Positions 32,900-40,889 of a stretch of DNA of 64,000 bases are shown here, one piece after another; position 1 is the first letter of the stretch, and each line of letters opens with the position of its first letter. The notes under the pieces were generated by a model. The model searched no databases, was not told the origin of the DNA, and saw nothing but the letters and a program-made list of their open reading frames with translations. The stretch is from Actinacidiphila guanduensis. Lineage in GTDB: Bacteria > Actinomycetota > Actinomycetes > Streptomycetales > Streptomycetaceae. The stretch lies in the NCBI RefSeq assembly GCF_900103985.1, contig NZ_FNIE01000008.1, positions 372,001 through 436,000 on the forward strand, given 5' to 3'. Made by a program: the position numbers and the translations under genes.

Positions 32900-33913
32900 C
32901 TACGCCCAGGCGAAGGCGCGGGCCGGGTTGCGGACGAAGAGGGCGGCGGCCGCGTCCTCGCCGAGGGCCGCCGCGATGCGCGGGCGCAGCACCCGCAGCA
33001 GGTACGGCACGCCGGGACCGCCGCCGGTGGCGGCGCGGGCGGTGGCGGAGGTGGTGTCACCGCCGATCAGCAGCTGGTCGGCGTGGCCGGCCGCCGCCAG
33101 GTCCTCCAGGCAGCCCAGCAGCCGCCAGTCGGTAGCGTGGTGGGCGCGCGAGGGGCCGTCGAAGGCGAGGTACGCGCCCGAGGCGGCCAGCTCGCGGTGC
33201 AGCCCGGGGTCGGGGAAGCGGTTGAGGTGGCCGAGCAGCACGGATGCCGCGGGAACCCCCAATTGCCCTGTCAGCAGGGCGAGTACGTCCGCGGCAGCGG
33301 TGCCCATCTCGTGGTGCACGCCGATCGGTGCCCCGGTGGCGTGGTGCGCCTCGGCGGCGGCAGCCATCACCTCGCGGGCGTGGCCGTCCAGACCGTGGAA
33401 CATCCCCGCGACCTTCACCATGCCGGCCCTCGCGGGGCCGCGCGGACCGTCCGGGTCGTCCCCGGTGAGCATCCCCTCGGTCAGCTCGGCGGTGAAGAAG
33501 GCCGCGAGGCCGCCGCCCCTCAGCCGCTCCAGCAGCCCGGGAGCGTAGTGCGCGGCCTGGTGCAGACCGGTGGCGGCGACCAGGTGCACGCCCGCCGCCC
33601 GTGACAGCGCCGGCAGCTCGCCGGCCGCCCGGCCCATCCCGAAGGGCGTCCACTGCACCAGCGTCCCGCCGCCCAGTTCACGGAACGTGGCCAGCTCCGC
33701 CGCTGCGGCCGCGGGGTCGTCCAGCTCGTGGCCCGGCAGGGCGGGGGAGCGCAGGAACAGATGGTCGTGGGCGTCGCACACGCCGAGGCGGTCGGGCGGG
33801 ACATCCCCGAGCACGGTCCGCACGGCCCTCACTCGCGGACCGTCGGCCTCGGCGGGCTCCCCGGGCAGGTCCGGCCGCGGCTCCGCGGCAGCCCGGTCGG
33901 TCCGGGCGGTCAC
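32900..33913 (-). CDS. Phosphotriesterase-family metal hydrolase
   Basis: A 337-residue TIM-barrel enzyme. Metal ligands in order: DAHDHLFLR (His49 and His51), the lysine in GMVKVAGMF, GVHHEMG, LLGHLNRFPD and the Asp in IGGDTTS. This matches the phosphotriesterase/lactonase (PTE) family; most members are lactonases, not organophosphate-specific. The start is GTG 33913, which overlaps the upstream DUF4865 stop by 4 bases, so the two are coupled. About 25 residues before the first core block are Pro/Asp-rich and disordered. With DUF4865 and TetR it makes a small regulated catabolic cluster. Confidence 0.87.
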   Translation of the reverse strand: MTARTDRAAAEPRPDLPGEPAEADGPRVRAVRTVLGDVPPDRLGVCDAHDHLFLRSPALPGHELDDPAAAAAELATFRELGGGTLVQWTPFGMGRAAGELPALSRAAGVHLVAATGLHQAAHYAPGLLERLRGGGLAAFFTAELTEGMLTGDDPDGPRGPARAGMVKVAGMFHGLDGHAREVMAAAAEAHHATGAPIGVHHEMGTAAADVLALLTGQLGVPAASVLLGHLNRFPDPGLHRELAASGAYLAFDGPSRAHHATDWRLLGCLEDLAAAGHADQLLIGGDTTSATARAATGGGPGVPYLLRVLRPRIAAALGEDAAAALFVRNPARAFAWA

Positions 33914-34497
33914 CACTGGCGCCCGGTCGGCAGGGCGGCCAGCTCCGGCCGCGAGAGGTGCAGCACCTCGAAGCGCTCGGCGCCGGGCTCCTCGGGGGCC
34001 ACGTCCTGCCAGAGGGTGAAGCGCAGCAGCTCCCAGCGGCGCGGGTCGAGGAGCAGGGCCGCCGAGTGCAGGCCGGGGGCGGTCGCCAGGGCGGCCAGGT
34101 GCCTGATCTCGTCCTCGACGAGGGCGGGCAGGCCGGCGCCGGGCGGCAACCGCCGGGCGCGGCGGGACGCCGCGTGGGGATCCTCGTCCATGGCCGGGCC
34201 GCGCTCGAAGCCGAGCCCGCTCCAGTGCTCGACCACCGGGCGCCCGAAGTCCTCGGCCAGCCCGCGGAACCCTGGGCCGAACAGGAAGCTGTTCATGCCC
34301 TCCGGGGTGCGCCACAGATAGAAGGGCGCGTACTCGTTGACCGGCGAGCCGTCCCGGCCGCGCTCCCTGACCAGGTACGCCTTCTGCCCGAGGCCGGGGA
34401 AGCCGTCCAGGGCGCGGCCGCGGGTGGCCACACGCTGCCGGATGACGCCCATGTCGTAGTCGGCGGGCAGCGTGATGCGGTAGTTCATGCCGTGCAC
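33910..34497 (-). CDS. DUF4865 family protein
   Basis: A 195-residue protein that starts MHGMNYRITLPADYDMGVIR, which matches the head of the DUF4865 family closely, followed by GFPGLGQKAYLVRER, NEYAPFYLWRTPEGMNSFLFG and HWSGLGFERG. The start is GTG 34497 with GGGAG nine bases upstream. The layout suggests a dimeric alpha-beta barrel/monooxygenase-like domain twice over. Function unknown; the family often sits beside TetR regulators and small-molecule enzymes. Here it precedes the phosphotriesterase-family gene with a GTGA overlap. Confidence 0.85.
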   Translation of the reverse strand: MHGMNYRITLPADYDMGVIRQRVATRGRALDGFPGLGQKAYLVRERGRDGSPVNEYAPFYLWRTPEGMNSFLFGPGFRGLAEDFGRPVVEHWSGLGFERGPAMDEDPHAASRRARRLPPGAGLPALVEDEIRHLAALATAPGLHSAALLLDPRRWELLRFTLWQDVAPEEPGAERFEVLHLSRPELAALPTGRQW

Positions 34498-34644
34498 GGT
34501 GGGATGCTCCCTCGTTCGGGACGGATCGGGACTCAGGGGTGTCGAGACGGGACGCGAGCCGGCCGGGCCGGCGGCGCCCGGTGCCGCGGCGGTGGCGGTG
34601 GGCAGCGCTCGGTGCCGCCTTGGGCGAAGACGCGGAATGCTGCC

Positions 34645-35229
34645 TCAGGCGCCGTGCGGTGCCTCGCCGGTCGCGGCCGCCGCCAGCAGGCCCAGCGCCC
34701 CGCGTACCGCCCGGTCGAAGGGCTCGCGGTCGCCGGCCGCGCGGGCCAGCACGTAGCCGCCCTGGACGACAGCCGTGATCGCGGCGGCGGTGTCGGCCGG
34801 GTCGAGTCCCGGCCGCAGCTCCCCGGCGGCGATGCCGTCGGCGACGATGCCGGCGACGCGCTCGGCCAGCCATGCGAAGGTCTCGCGGACCGGTGCCCGC
34901 AGCTCGTCGCTGGCGATCACCTCCGGGTCCATCGCCATCCGGCCCACCCGGCAGCCCCGCAGCGGCTCGCGCTCGCGCCCCAGGTAGCCGCCGACCCTCT
35001 CCAGCGCGGTGCCCTCCCGCCCGAGCTGCTCCTCGGCCTGGGCCCGCAGCTCCCGCGCGCTGCGCCGCATCGCGGTGAGCGCGAGGTCCGGCTTGCCGCG
35101 GAAGTGGTGGTACATGCTGCCCTGCCCGGCGCCCGCCCGCTCCTGGATGGCCTTGGGGCTGGTGCCCACGTATCCGCGCTCCCAGAGCAGCTCCTGGGCG
35201 CTGGTGACGAGTCGTTCGGCAGTGTCCAT
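34645..35229 (-). CDS. TetR-family regulator, LmrA/YxaF-like
   Basis: A 194-residue repressor. Its HTH (residues about 5-50) has ERLVTSAQELLWERGYVGTS, then PKAIQERAGAGQGSMYHHFRGK, in which the recognition helix GQGSMYHHF is characteristic of the LmrA/YxaF group. The C-terminal domain holds RGCRVGRMAMDPEV and AAITAVVQGGYVLARAA. It sits upstream of DUF4865 and the phosphotriesterase gene on the same strand, with a dyad site just before its start, so it probably represses itself and those genes. Start ATG 35229. Confidence 0.92.
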   Translation of the reverse strand: MDTAERLVTSAQELLWERGYVGTSPKAIQERAGAGQGSMYHHFRGKPDLALTAMRRSARELRAQAEEQLGREGTALERVGGYLGREREPLRGCRVGRMAMDPEVIASDELRAPVRETFAWLAERVAGIVADGIAAGELRPGLDPADTAAAITAVVQGGYVLARAAGDREPFDRAVRGALGLLAAAATGEAPHGA

Positions 35230-35238
35230 GACGGGCAG

Positions 35239-35260
35239 TGTACATACCAGTAGGTACAGA
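35239..35260. promoter_or_regulatory. Candidate TetR operator
   Basis: TGTACATACCAGTAGGTACA-like sequence at 35239-35258 contains nested dyads, GTAC/GTAC and TACC/GGTA around AGTA. It lies ten bases upstream of the TetR start. Read on the minus strand it has the TACCnACTGGTA form reported for LmrA/YxaF-type repressors. Confidence 0.55.
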
Positions 35261-35299
35261 AGGCTCCTGCGAGATGCCCCGCGGAACGACCGCGCCCGC

Positions 35300-35863
35300 T
35301 CAGGCGAAGTGCACCTGCGCGGCCGTCACCACCGTGCCGAACCGCGGGAAGTCCAGCGCCACTGCGGCCTCGTGCTCGGCCGCCGTCAGTCCCGACATCG
35401 CGTCCCGCGCGAGGACGAGACCGTAGCCGAGGTCGGCGGCGGCGCGGGCGGTGGACTCCACGGCGAGGTTCGTGGCGATGCCCGCCAGCACCAGCGTGCG
35501 GACGCCGCGTTCGGCCAGCCGCGGGTGCAACTCGGTGTCCTGGAAGGCGCCCATGGCCGGCTTGTCGACCACCAGGTCGGCCGCGGCGGCCACTTCGGGC
35601 ACCAGGTCGCTGCCGGGCGGCCGGCCGTGCGGGCCGGCCCGGCGGCCCCGCACGGCCACGACGGGGGCACCGGCCGCGCGGAAGGCCGCGGCCAGACCGA
35701 GGGACGCGGTGACCACCCCGGCGCCCGGCCGGGGCGCCAGCGGCAGCGCGACCATGCGCTCCATGAGGTCCACGAGCACCAGGGCCGTGCGCGCCGGATC
35801 GAGGCCCGCGCCCAGCGGCGACTCGTACCCGCCGCGGCCGCGTTCGTGATCATGTGCGGTCAT
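35300..35863 (-). CDS. Isochorismatase-family protein without the catalytic Cys
   Basis: A 187-residue protein of the cysteine-hydrolase/isochorismatase fold: TALVLVDLMERM with Asp32, DLVVDKPAMGAF with Lys101, and VLAGIATNLAVESTARAA with the cis-peptide region. In most cysteine hydrolases of this fold the position of Ala134 (NLAVES) is Cys; its loss fits either the isochorismatase branch or a non-nucleophilic subgroup. The start is ATG 35863. It lies upstream of the TetR gene on the same strand, with a 70-base gap, and could belong to that locus. Substrate unknown. Confidence 0.85.
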   Translation of the reverse strand: MTAHDHERGRGGYESPLGAGLDPARTALVLVDLMERMVALPLAPRPGAGVVTASLGLAAAFRAAGAPVVAVRGRRAGPHGRPPGSDLVPEVAAAADLVVDKPAMGAFQDTELHPRLAERGVRTLVLAGIATNLAVESTARAAADLGYGLVLARDAMSGLTAAEHEAAVALDFPRFGTVVTAAQVHFA

Positions 35864-36058
35864 GGGCGGACCCTACCCGGCCGCCCGCAGGTCTGCGCAA
35901 GATCGAACAGCCGGTTTCTGCAAGGGAGTTGAACATCCGGTGAGCAGGTGCGGGCGATTGCCGCCGCACCCCCGCGGACGGCTTCCGGCTTCTTCTGCCG
36001 CGGGGGCCCGCGGCCGATACGCTGGGTGGTGGAACGCCCAAGTGGGAGGAGGCCCGAC

Positions 36059-36298
36059 GTGGCCGAGAGCACCATCGGACAGCCGTTGGCCGACGGGAAG
36101 AAGCCGCAGCTCGACCTGACGGACGCGGAGTGGCTGTCCAGCAGCCAGGGGACGGGCGATGTGCAGATCGCCTTCGTCGAGGGCTACATCGCGATGCGGG
36201 ACGGGCGGAACCCCGAGGGGCCCGCGCTGATCTTCACCCCCGCGGAGTGGCGTGCCTTCGTCCTGGGCGCCCGCGACGGCGAGTTCGACCTGACCTGA
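36059..36298 (+). CDS. DUF397 domain protein
   Basis: A 79-residue protein starting at GTG 36059 behind GGAGGAGG. LDLTDAEWLSSSQGTGDVQIAFVEGYIAMRDGRNPEGPALIFTPAEWRAFV is the DUF397 fold, in the usual short form, with W-S-S-S and the C-terminal F-T-x-x-E-W-x-A-F block. In Streptomyces these small proteins normally sit beside an Xre/SARP-like HTH gene (BldB/WhiJ-type systems) and act as toxin-antitoxin-like or developmental partners. Here no HTH partner is adjacent, so it is an orphan copy. TACGCT at about 36018 would serve as a -10. Confidence 0.9.
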   Translation: MAESTIGQPLADGKKPQLDLTDAEWLSSSQGTGDVQIAFVEGYIAMRDGRNPEGPALIFTPAEWRAFVLGARDGEFDLT

Positions 36299-36314
36299 CC
36301 CGTCCCGAATCCTC

Positions 36315-36400
36315 CGCGACCCCTGCCGGCGGCCGCGGGCACCTCGGTGCCCGGACCGGCGGCGCCTTCGGGAGGGCGCCGGCTGCCGGCAGGGGTCGCG
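36315..36400. terminator. Large inverted repeat folding as a three-way junction
   Basis: Outer arms 36315-36330 and 36385-36400 are perfect 16-bp complements. Inside lie two further hairpins: GGGCACC/GGTGCCC around 36337-36352, and GGCGCC/GGCGCC around 36361-36380. The transcript can fold as a three-way junction, followed by the T-rich ttgttct. It lies between convergent genes ending at 36298 and 36467, so termination of both is the simplest role. Confidence 0.7.
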
Positions 36401-36466
36401 TTGTTCTGCCCGGCCGCGCGGGCCTCCGGCGGACCGGATCGGGCCAGTCGGACCAGGGCCGCGGGA

Positions 36467-37171
36467 TCAGGGCCAGTCGGCCAGCTGCGGCAGCGGCCCG
36501 CCCTCCAGCGGGGCCTCGGGCACCCGGCCCGCCAGCCACGCCGCGATGTCGCAGATCCGCCCGCGTACCTCGATCTCCCGGCCCGAGCCGCGCACCGCGC
36601 TCCAGCCGGTGTCCGTCGCCGTGAAGGCCACCTGGTAGCCCGCGGGCACCCGCGGCGCCAGGTAGTCGACCAGATAGGTGCACAGCGGCAGCGACCAGTC
36701 GGCGCTGGTGCGGCCGAGCCGCGCGTCCACGGTGTGGATCTCCAGCTCCCGCCACCAGGCCCGGCCCGCGTCCAGCAGCGCCCCGTCCCGGTAGCGCACC
36801 GGCCGGTCCCAGTCGTCCGGGCCGACGGCCGCCCAGGACGCCTCCACCTCGTCCAGCGCGTCGGCCAGGGCGGAGCGCAGTTGCGGGGCCGAGCGGCGGT
36901 GGCCCGCCTCGATGGCGGCGTCGCGGGCGGGCCGCCCGCCGTCGTAGACGTCGATCAGCGTGCCGCGCAGGGCGTAGCGCGCCTGGCGGGCCAGGGCGAG
37001 GCCGACGCCCTCGATGTGGGTGAGCACGTGCCCGCGGCTCCAGCCGGGCAGGGCGCTGGGCGCGCGGAGCAGTTCGTCGGTGAGGCCGGGCAGCAGCGCC
37101 CGCAGCCGGTCCTGCCCCTCGGCGAGAGCGGCCTGCAGTCCGTCCGTCCCCGTCCCGTTCACGGCCACCAC
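36467..37171 (-). CDS. Mycothiol-dependent maleylpyruvate isomerase family protein
   Basis: A 234-residue protein with the DinB/MDMPI fold: LPGWSRGHVLTHIEGVGLAL (first His ligand) and the central WWRELEIHTVDARLG (Glu and second His ligand), so the metal triad His/Glu-x3-His is intact. The C-terminal part, GREIEVRGRICDIAAWLAGR, is the SCP2-like MDMPI_C domain. Such enzymes use mycothiol, the actinobacterial thiol, in isomerisation or conjugation reactions. It is divergent from the CGNR regulator across a 48-base gap that contains a dyad, so that regulator probably controls it. Confidence 0.87.
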   Translation of the reverse strand: MVAVNGTGTDGLQAALAEGQDRLRALLPGLTDELLRAPSALPGWSRGHVLTHIEGVGLALARQARYALRGTLIDVYDGGRPARDAAIEAGHRRSAPQLRSALADALDEVEASWAAVGPDDWDRPVRYRDGALLDAGRAWWRELEIHTVDARLGRTSADWSLPLCTYLVDYLAPRVPAGYQVAFTATDTGWSAVRGSGREIEVRGRICDIAAWLAGRVPEAPLEGGPLPQLADWP

Positions 37172-37185
37172 GAAACCCCCTCGGT

Positions 37186-37216
37186 GTTAATGGATGAGCG
37201 CGACGATACCATTAAC
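37186..37216. promoter_or_regulatory. Dyad operator between divergent mycothiol enzyme and CGNR genes
   Basis: GTTAATGG (37186-37193) and CCATTAAC (37209-37216) are perfect 8-bp inverted repeats with centres 23 bases apart (15-base gap). They fill the 48-base spacer between the two start codons, and the A/T-rich half-sites stand out from the GC-rich surroundings. The CGNR protein is the natural candidate to bind. Confidence 0.65.
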
Positions 37217-37219
37217 CAC

Positions 37220-37834
37220 ATGCACGGTGATCATCTCGCCCTCGACCTCGCGGTGACCATCCGCCACGACGGTCACGACGGCGTCGCCGACGACCTCGCC
37301 CAGCCCGCGGGCCTGACCGCCTGGGTGCTCGGCCACGCCGAGGACCTGCGCCGACACGGCTTCCCCGCCGTCCCTTTCACGGCGGACGAGGCGTCCCGCG
37401 CGGCCGTGGCCGAGGTGCGCACGGCGCTGCGCGCGCTCTTCGCCCGGGCCGTCCTGCCGGGTCCGCCCTCCTCGGCCGACACCGGGCGGCTGCCGGACCC
37501 CGCGGCCGCGCTGGAACGGCTGAACGCCGCCGCGGCCCGGGTGCCCGTGCACTACCGGCTCGCCTGGCCGCAGGACGGCGCACCCGCGGCGGGCCATCAC
37601 CCGGCCGGGGAGCATCCGCGGGCCGAACTGCTCGCCGCCGCTCTCGCCCGGGCCGGCATCGCCTTCCTGGCCGGCCCGGACCGCGCCCGTCTGCGCGCGT
37701 GCCCCGCGCCCCGCTGCGTGCGGTACTTCGTGCAGTCCCACCCGCGCCAGGAGTGGTGCAAGCCGTCCTGCGGCAACCGGGCCCGGGTCGCCCGCCACCA
37801 CGCCCGGCAGCGCGCCCGCGAGGCGCTGGGCTGA
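37220..37834 (+). CDS. CGNR zinc-finger regulator (ABATE domain)
   Basis: A 204-residue protein. The N-terminal ABATE-like domain has ALDLAVTIRHDGHD (usually LAVDFVNT) and AGLTAWVLGHA. The C-terminal zinc finger is complete: LRACPAPRCVRYFVQSHPRQEWCKPSCGNRARVARHHAR. It has the two Cys pairs and the CGNR tetrad. Proteins of this family are transcriptional regulators, likely ligand-responsive. The ATG at 37220 immediately follows the right half-site of the dyad; an upstream ATG at 37190 would put the operator inside the coding region and is less likely. It is divergent from the mycothiol enzyme gene. Confidence 0.9.
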   Translation: MHGDHLALDLAVTIRHDGHDGVADDLAQPAGLTAWVLGHAEDLRRHGFPAVPFTADEASRAAVAEVRTALRALFARAVLPGPPSSADTGRLPDPAAALERLNAAAARVPVHYRLAWPQDGAPAAGHHPAGEHPRAELLAAALARAGIAFLAGPDRARLRACPAPRCVRYFVQSHPRQEWCKPSCGNRARVARHHARQRAREALG

Positions 37835-38175
37835 ACCCGGGCGCGGCCCCCGTCGCCGCCGGTCGTCGCCGGTCGTCGCCGTGGGGAGCATCGGGCCGCG
37901 GGGGCGCACATGGGGCGCACGGGGGCTTTGACGGGGAGTGGGGCCGGGGCGCGGTGGTGGGGGCGGGGGTGCCCGTGGGAGGGTCGCGGCGGGCCGATCC
38001 GCGGCGGGCGCTCCGCCGGCACCGCCTGCCGGTCCCGCCGACTGCCAGCGGTGGGACCGGCTGCCGCCGTTCCTCCTCACACAGCGCAGCCGACGGCGTA
38101 CGCTGTGGCCCCACCGGGAGGCGTGCGCCCGGCGCACGGCGACTTCCCGACGCCAGGCGGAGGCAGGGGGAGTAC
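37835..38175. other. Intergenic region, 341 bases, with a 10-bp tandem repeat
   Basis: No gene recognised. Bases 37851-37881 hold three direct copies of a 10-bp unit of the form CGTCGCCGGT. Further on, GTACGCTGTGG near 38098 is a weak -10 candidate for the ATPase gene. The G-rich stretch around 37920-37990 has no other visible structure. Confidence 0.4.
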
Positions 38176-40845
38176 ATGGCACAGGGGCGGATCGACGCGC
38201 GCCCATTGCTGGAACGCGACGCGGAGATCGCCGCGGCCGATGCCGCTCTCGACCGGCTCACCGACCGAGGACAACCCGCCGGCGGCCTGCTGGCGGTCGC
38301 CGGCCGGGCCGGTCTGGGCAAGACCACGCTGCTCGCCGAGGTCCGCGCCCGCGCGGCCGGACGTGGCTGCACCGTGCTGAGCGCCCGCGGCGGTGACCAG
38401 GAGCAGCAGGTCGCCTTCCACGTCGCCCGGCAACTGCTGCAGCCGCTGCTGGCAGGCGTCGGGGACGAGGAGCTGAAGGCGGCGTTCGGCAGCTGGTACG
38501 GCATCGTGGGGCCCGCGCTCGGGCTGTGCGCCGCCGAGGGGTCCGCGCCCGACCCGCAGGGCCTGCGCGACGGCCTGGACTGGGTGCTCACCCACGTCGT
38601 GGTGCAGCACGCGCCGGTGGTGCTGGTGCTGGACGACGCCCACTGGGCCGACCCGCAGTCCCTGAACTGGCTGGCCGCCTTCGCACCGCGCACCGACGAC
38701 CTCGCGCTGCTGCTCGTCGTCGCCTACCGGCCGGACGAACTCCCGGCGTCCGCCGAGGCGTTCCGCGGCCTGCCGGGCCGCGCCGGAGGCCGGCCCATCG
38801 GCCTGGAGCCGCTGACCGCGGGCGCGATCGGCGACCTGGTGCGCGAGGCCGTCGGCGACCACGCCGACGACGCCTTCTGCCGCGAGTGCTGGGCGGTCAC
38901 CGGCGGCAACCCCTTCGAGGCCGTCGAGCTGACCGCCAAGGTGCGCGACCGCGGCCTTCGGCCCGACGCCTCGGCCGTCCCGCTGCTGCGCGACCTGGCC
39001 GCCGCGGTCAAGGGCAGCGGCCTGATCGCCCGCCTGGAGCGGCTGGGGCCCTCCACGGTCCGCCTGGCCTGGGCCGCGGCGGTGCTCGGCACCGAGGTCA
39101 GGCCCGAACTCGCCGCCGCCGTCGCCGGTCTCGGCAGCCAGGAGGCCGCCGACTGCGCCGACCGGCTGCGCGAGGCCCGCGTGCTCACCGGCAGCCGCAC
39201 TCTGGAGTTCGTGCACCCGCTGATCGCCACCGCGGTCTACCGGGCGATCCCCGACGCGGTGCGGGTGGCCCTGCACGGCAAGGCGGCGTGGGCGGTGGTC
39301 GACGCCGGGCTCGGCTCCGCCGCGGCCGCCCGCCACCTGCTGGAGACCCACCCCGAGGAGGACCCCTGGGTGGTGGGCCACCTGCGCGCCGCCTCCCGCG
39401 AGATGCTGGGCGCCGGCGCGCCGGAGGCGGCCCGCGACCACCTCGCCAGGGCGCTGCGCGAACCCCCGCCGCCGCACGAGCGGGCCGCCGTGCTCTACGA
39501 ACTGGGCAGCTCCACCCAGCTGCTGGAGCCCACCACCACCGTCAACCACTTGCGCGCCGCCCTCCAGGAGCCGATCGACGACCCGGACCTGCGCGACCGC
39601 ATCGTCATCCTGCTCGCGCAGTCCCTCGCCCACAGCGACCGGATCGGCGAGGCGGCGGACGAGGTCGGGCGCGCCGCCCGCAGCGCGACCAGCGCCCGTA
39701 CCCGGCTGCGCATGCAGTCCGAGCAGTTCATGTGGGACGCCTTCCGCGCCGACGAGCCCGACTCGCCCCGCCGCTCGCGCCGCCTGGCCCGCTTCGCCGA
39801 CCGCCTCACCGGCCGCGACCTGACCGAGCGCTACGTCATCGGCCTGCGCGCCTGGGACGCCACCTTGCGCGGGGAGCCCACCGAGACGGTGCTGCACCAC
39901 GCCGCCCGCGCCCTTTCCGGCGGCCTGCCCTGGGCCGACGCCAGCCGCGGCTTCGAGGTGCCCGCGCTGGTCGCCATGACCTACGCCTACGCCGACCGGC
40001 CCGAACGCGCCGAGGAACTCTTCGCCGAGGGCATCGCCGACTTCGAGCGGCACGGCTGGCGCGGCGCCCACCTGTCCTTCGGCTACCTGCTGCTGGGCTA
40101 CGTGCGCCACCGCAGCGGCCGGCTCGCCGAGGCCGAGGCGCTGGCCCGCGACGGGCTGCGGCTGGCCGAGCGGGTCGGCCGCGGCACCCCTGTGCAGTGG
40201 TACGCCGTCGCGGTGCTGACCGGGGTGCTGATCGCCCGCGGCCGCACCGCGGAGGCCGCCGCCCTCGCCGAGGAGTACGCCTTCGCCGAGCCCTTCCCCG
40301 CCGCCGTCACCTTCCCCGACGCCCAGGCCGTCCACGGCGCCCTGCTGCTGGCCGGCGGCCGCCACGAGGAGGCCGCCGCCGAACTGTCCGCGGTGGGCAG
40401 CAGGCTCGACCCGCGCGGCATGCGCAACCCAGCCTGGTGCCCCTGGCAGCTCGACCTCGCCCGCGCCCAGGTGCACACCGCGCCCGAACTGGCCGGCGCC
40501 ACCGCCCGCGACGCCCTCGGCCGCGCCCGCCGCTTCGGCGCGGCCTCCACCATCGGCCACGCCCTGCTCGTCACCGCCGAGACCGCCGCGGGACAGGAGC
40601 GGCTCACCCTCCTCGCCGACGCGGTCACCTGTCTGGAGGCCTCCCCGGCCGCCCACCACCTCGCCGCCGCCCTGGTGGCGCAGGGCACCGCCCTGGCCGA
40701 GGCCGGGCGCACCGCGGAGGGCCGGCGGGCCCTGCGGCGCGGCCTGGAAGGGGCCGTCAGCTGCGGCGCCGACGGGCTGGCCGGGCGGGCGCGGGCCGGA
40801 CTCGCCGGGGTCCCCGGGCAGCCCGCGCCCGGCGGGGCGGCCTGA
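38176..40845 (+). CDS. LAL-like STAND ATPase without a C-terminal HTH
   Basis: An 889-residue protein with the layout of Streptomyces LuxR-family LAL regulators: an AAA domain (Walker A GRAGLGKTT at 43-51, Walker B VVLVLDDAHWAD at about 152-163, then VTGGNPFEAVEL) and a long helical-repeat region (about 400-870). LAL proteins normally finish with a LuxR HTH after this, but here the protein ends GRARAGLAGVPGQPAPGGAA and then stops; no HTH is seen in any frame before the next gene at 40890. It may therefore act as a signalling ATPase through protein contacts, or be a truncated regulator. ATG 38176 follows GGGGGAG. Confidence 0.85.
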   Translation: MAQGRIDARPLLERDAEIAAADAALDRLTDRGQPAGGLLAVAGRAGLGKTTLLAEVRARAAGRGCTVLSARGGDQEQQVAFHVARQLLQPLLAGVGDEELKAAFGSWYGIVGPALGLCAAEGSAPDPQGLRDGLDWVLTHVVVQHAPVVLVLDDAHWADPQSLNWLAAFAPRTDDLALLLVVAYRPDELPASAEAFRGLPGRAGGRPIGLEPLTAGAIGDLVREAVGDHADDAFCRECWAVTGGNPFEAVELTAKVRDRGLRPDASAVPLLRDLAAAVKGSGLIARLERLGPSTVRLAWAAAVLGTEVRPELAAAVAGLGSQEAADCADRLREARVLTGSRTLEFVHPLIATAVYRAIPDAVRVALHGKAAWAVVDAGLGSAAAARHLLETHPEEDPWVVGHLRAASREMLGAGAPEAARDHLARALREPPPPHERAAVLYELGSSTQLLEPTTTVNHLRAALQEPIDDPDLRDRIVILLAQSLAHSDRIGEAADEVGRAARSATSARTRLRMQSEQFMWDAFRADEPDSPRRSRRLARFADRLTGRDLTERYVIGLRAWDATLRGEPTETVLHHAARALSGGLPWADASRGFEVPALVAMTYAYADRPERAEELFAEGIADFERHGWRGAHLSFGYLLLGYVRHRSGRLAEAEALARDGLRLAERVGRGTPVQWYAVAVLTGVLIARGRTAEAAALAEEYAFAEPFPAAVTFPDAQAVHGALLLAGGRHEEAAAELSAVGSRLDPRGMRNPAWCPWQLDLARAQVHTAPELAGATARDALGRARRFGAASTIGHALLVTAETAAGQERLTLLADAVTCLEASPAAHHLAAALVAQGTALAEAGRTAEGRRALRRGLEGAVSCGADGLAGRARAGLAGVPGQPAPGGAA

Positions 40846-40889
40846 CGGCCCGGCTCCCACCGCACCGGGGCTACCCGTACGATGGCCGC

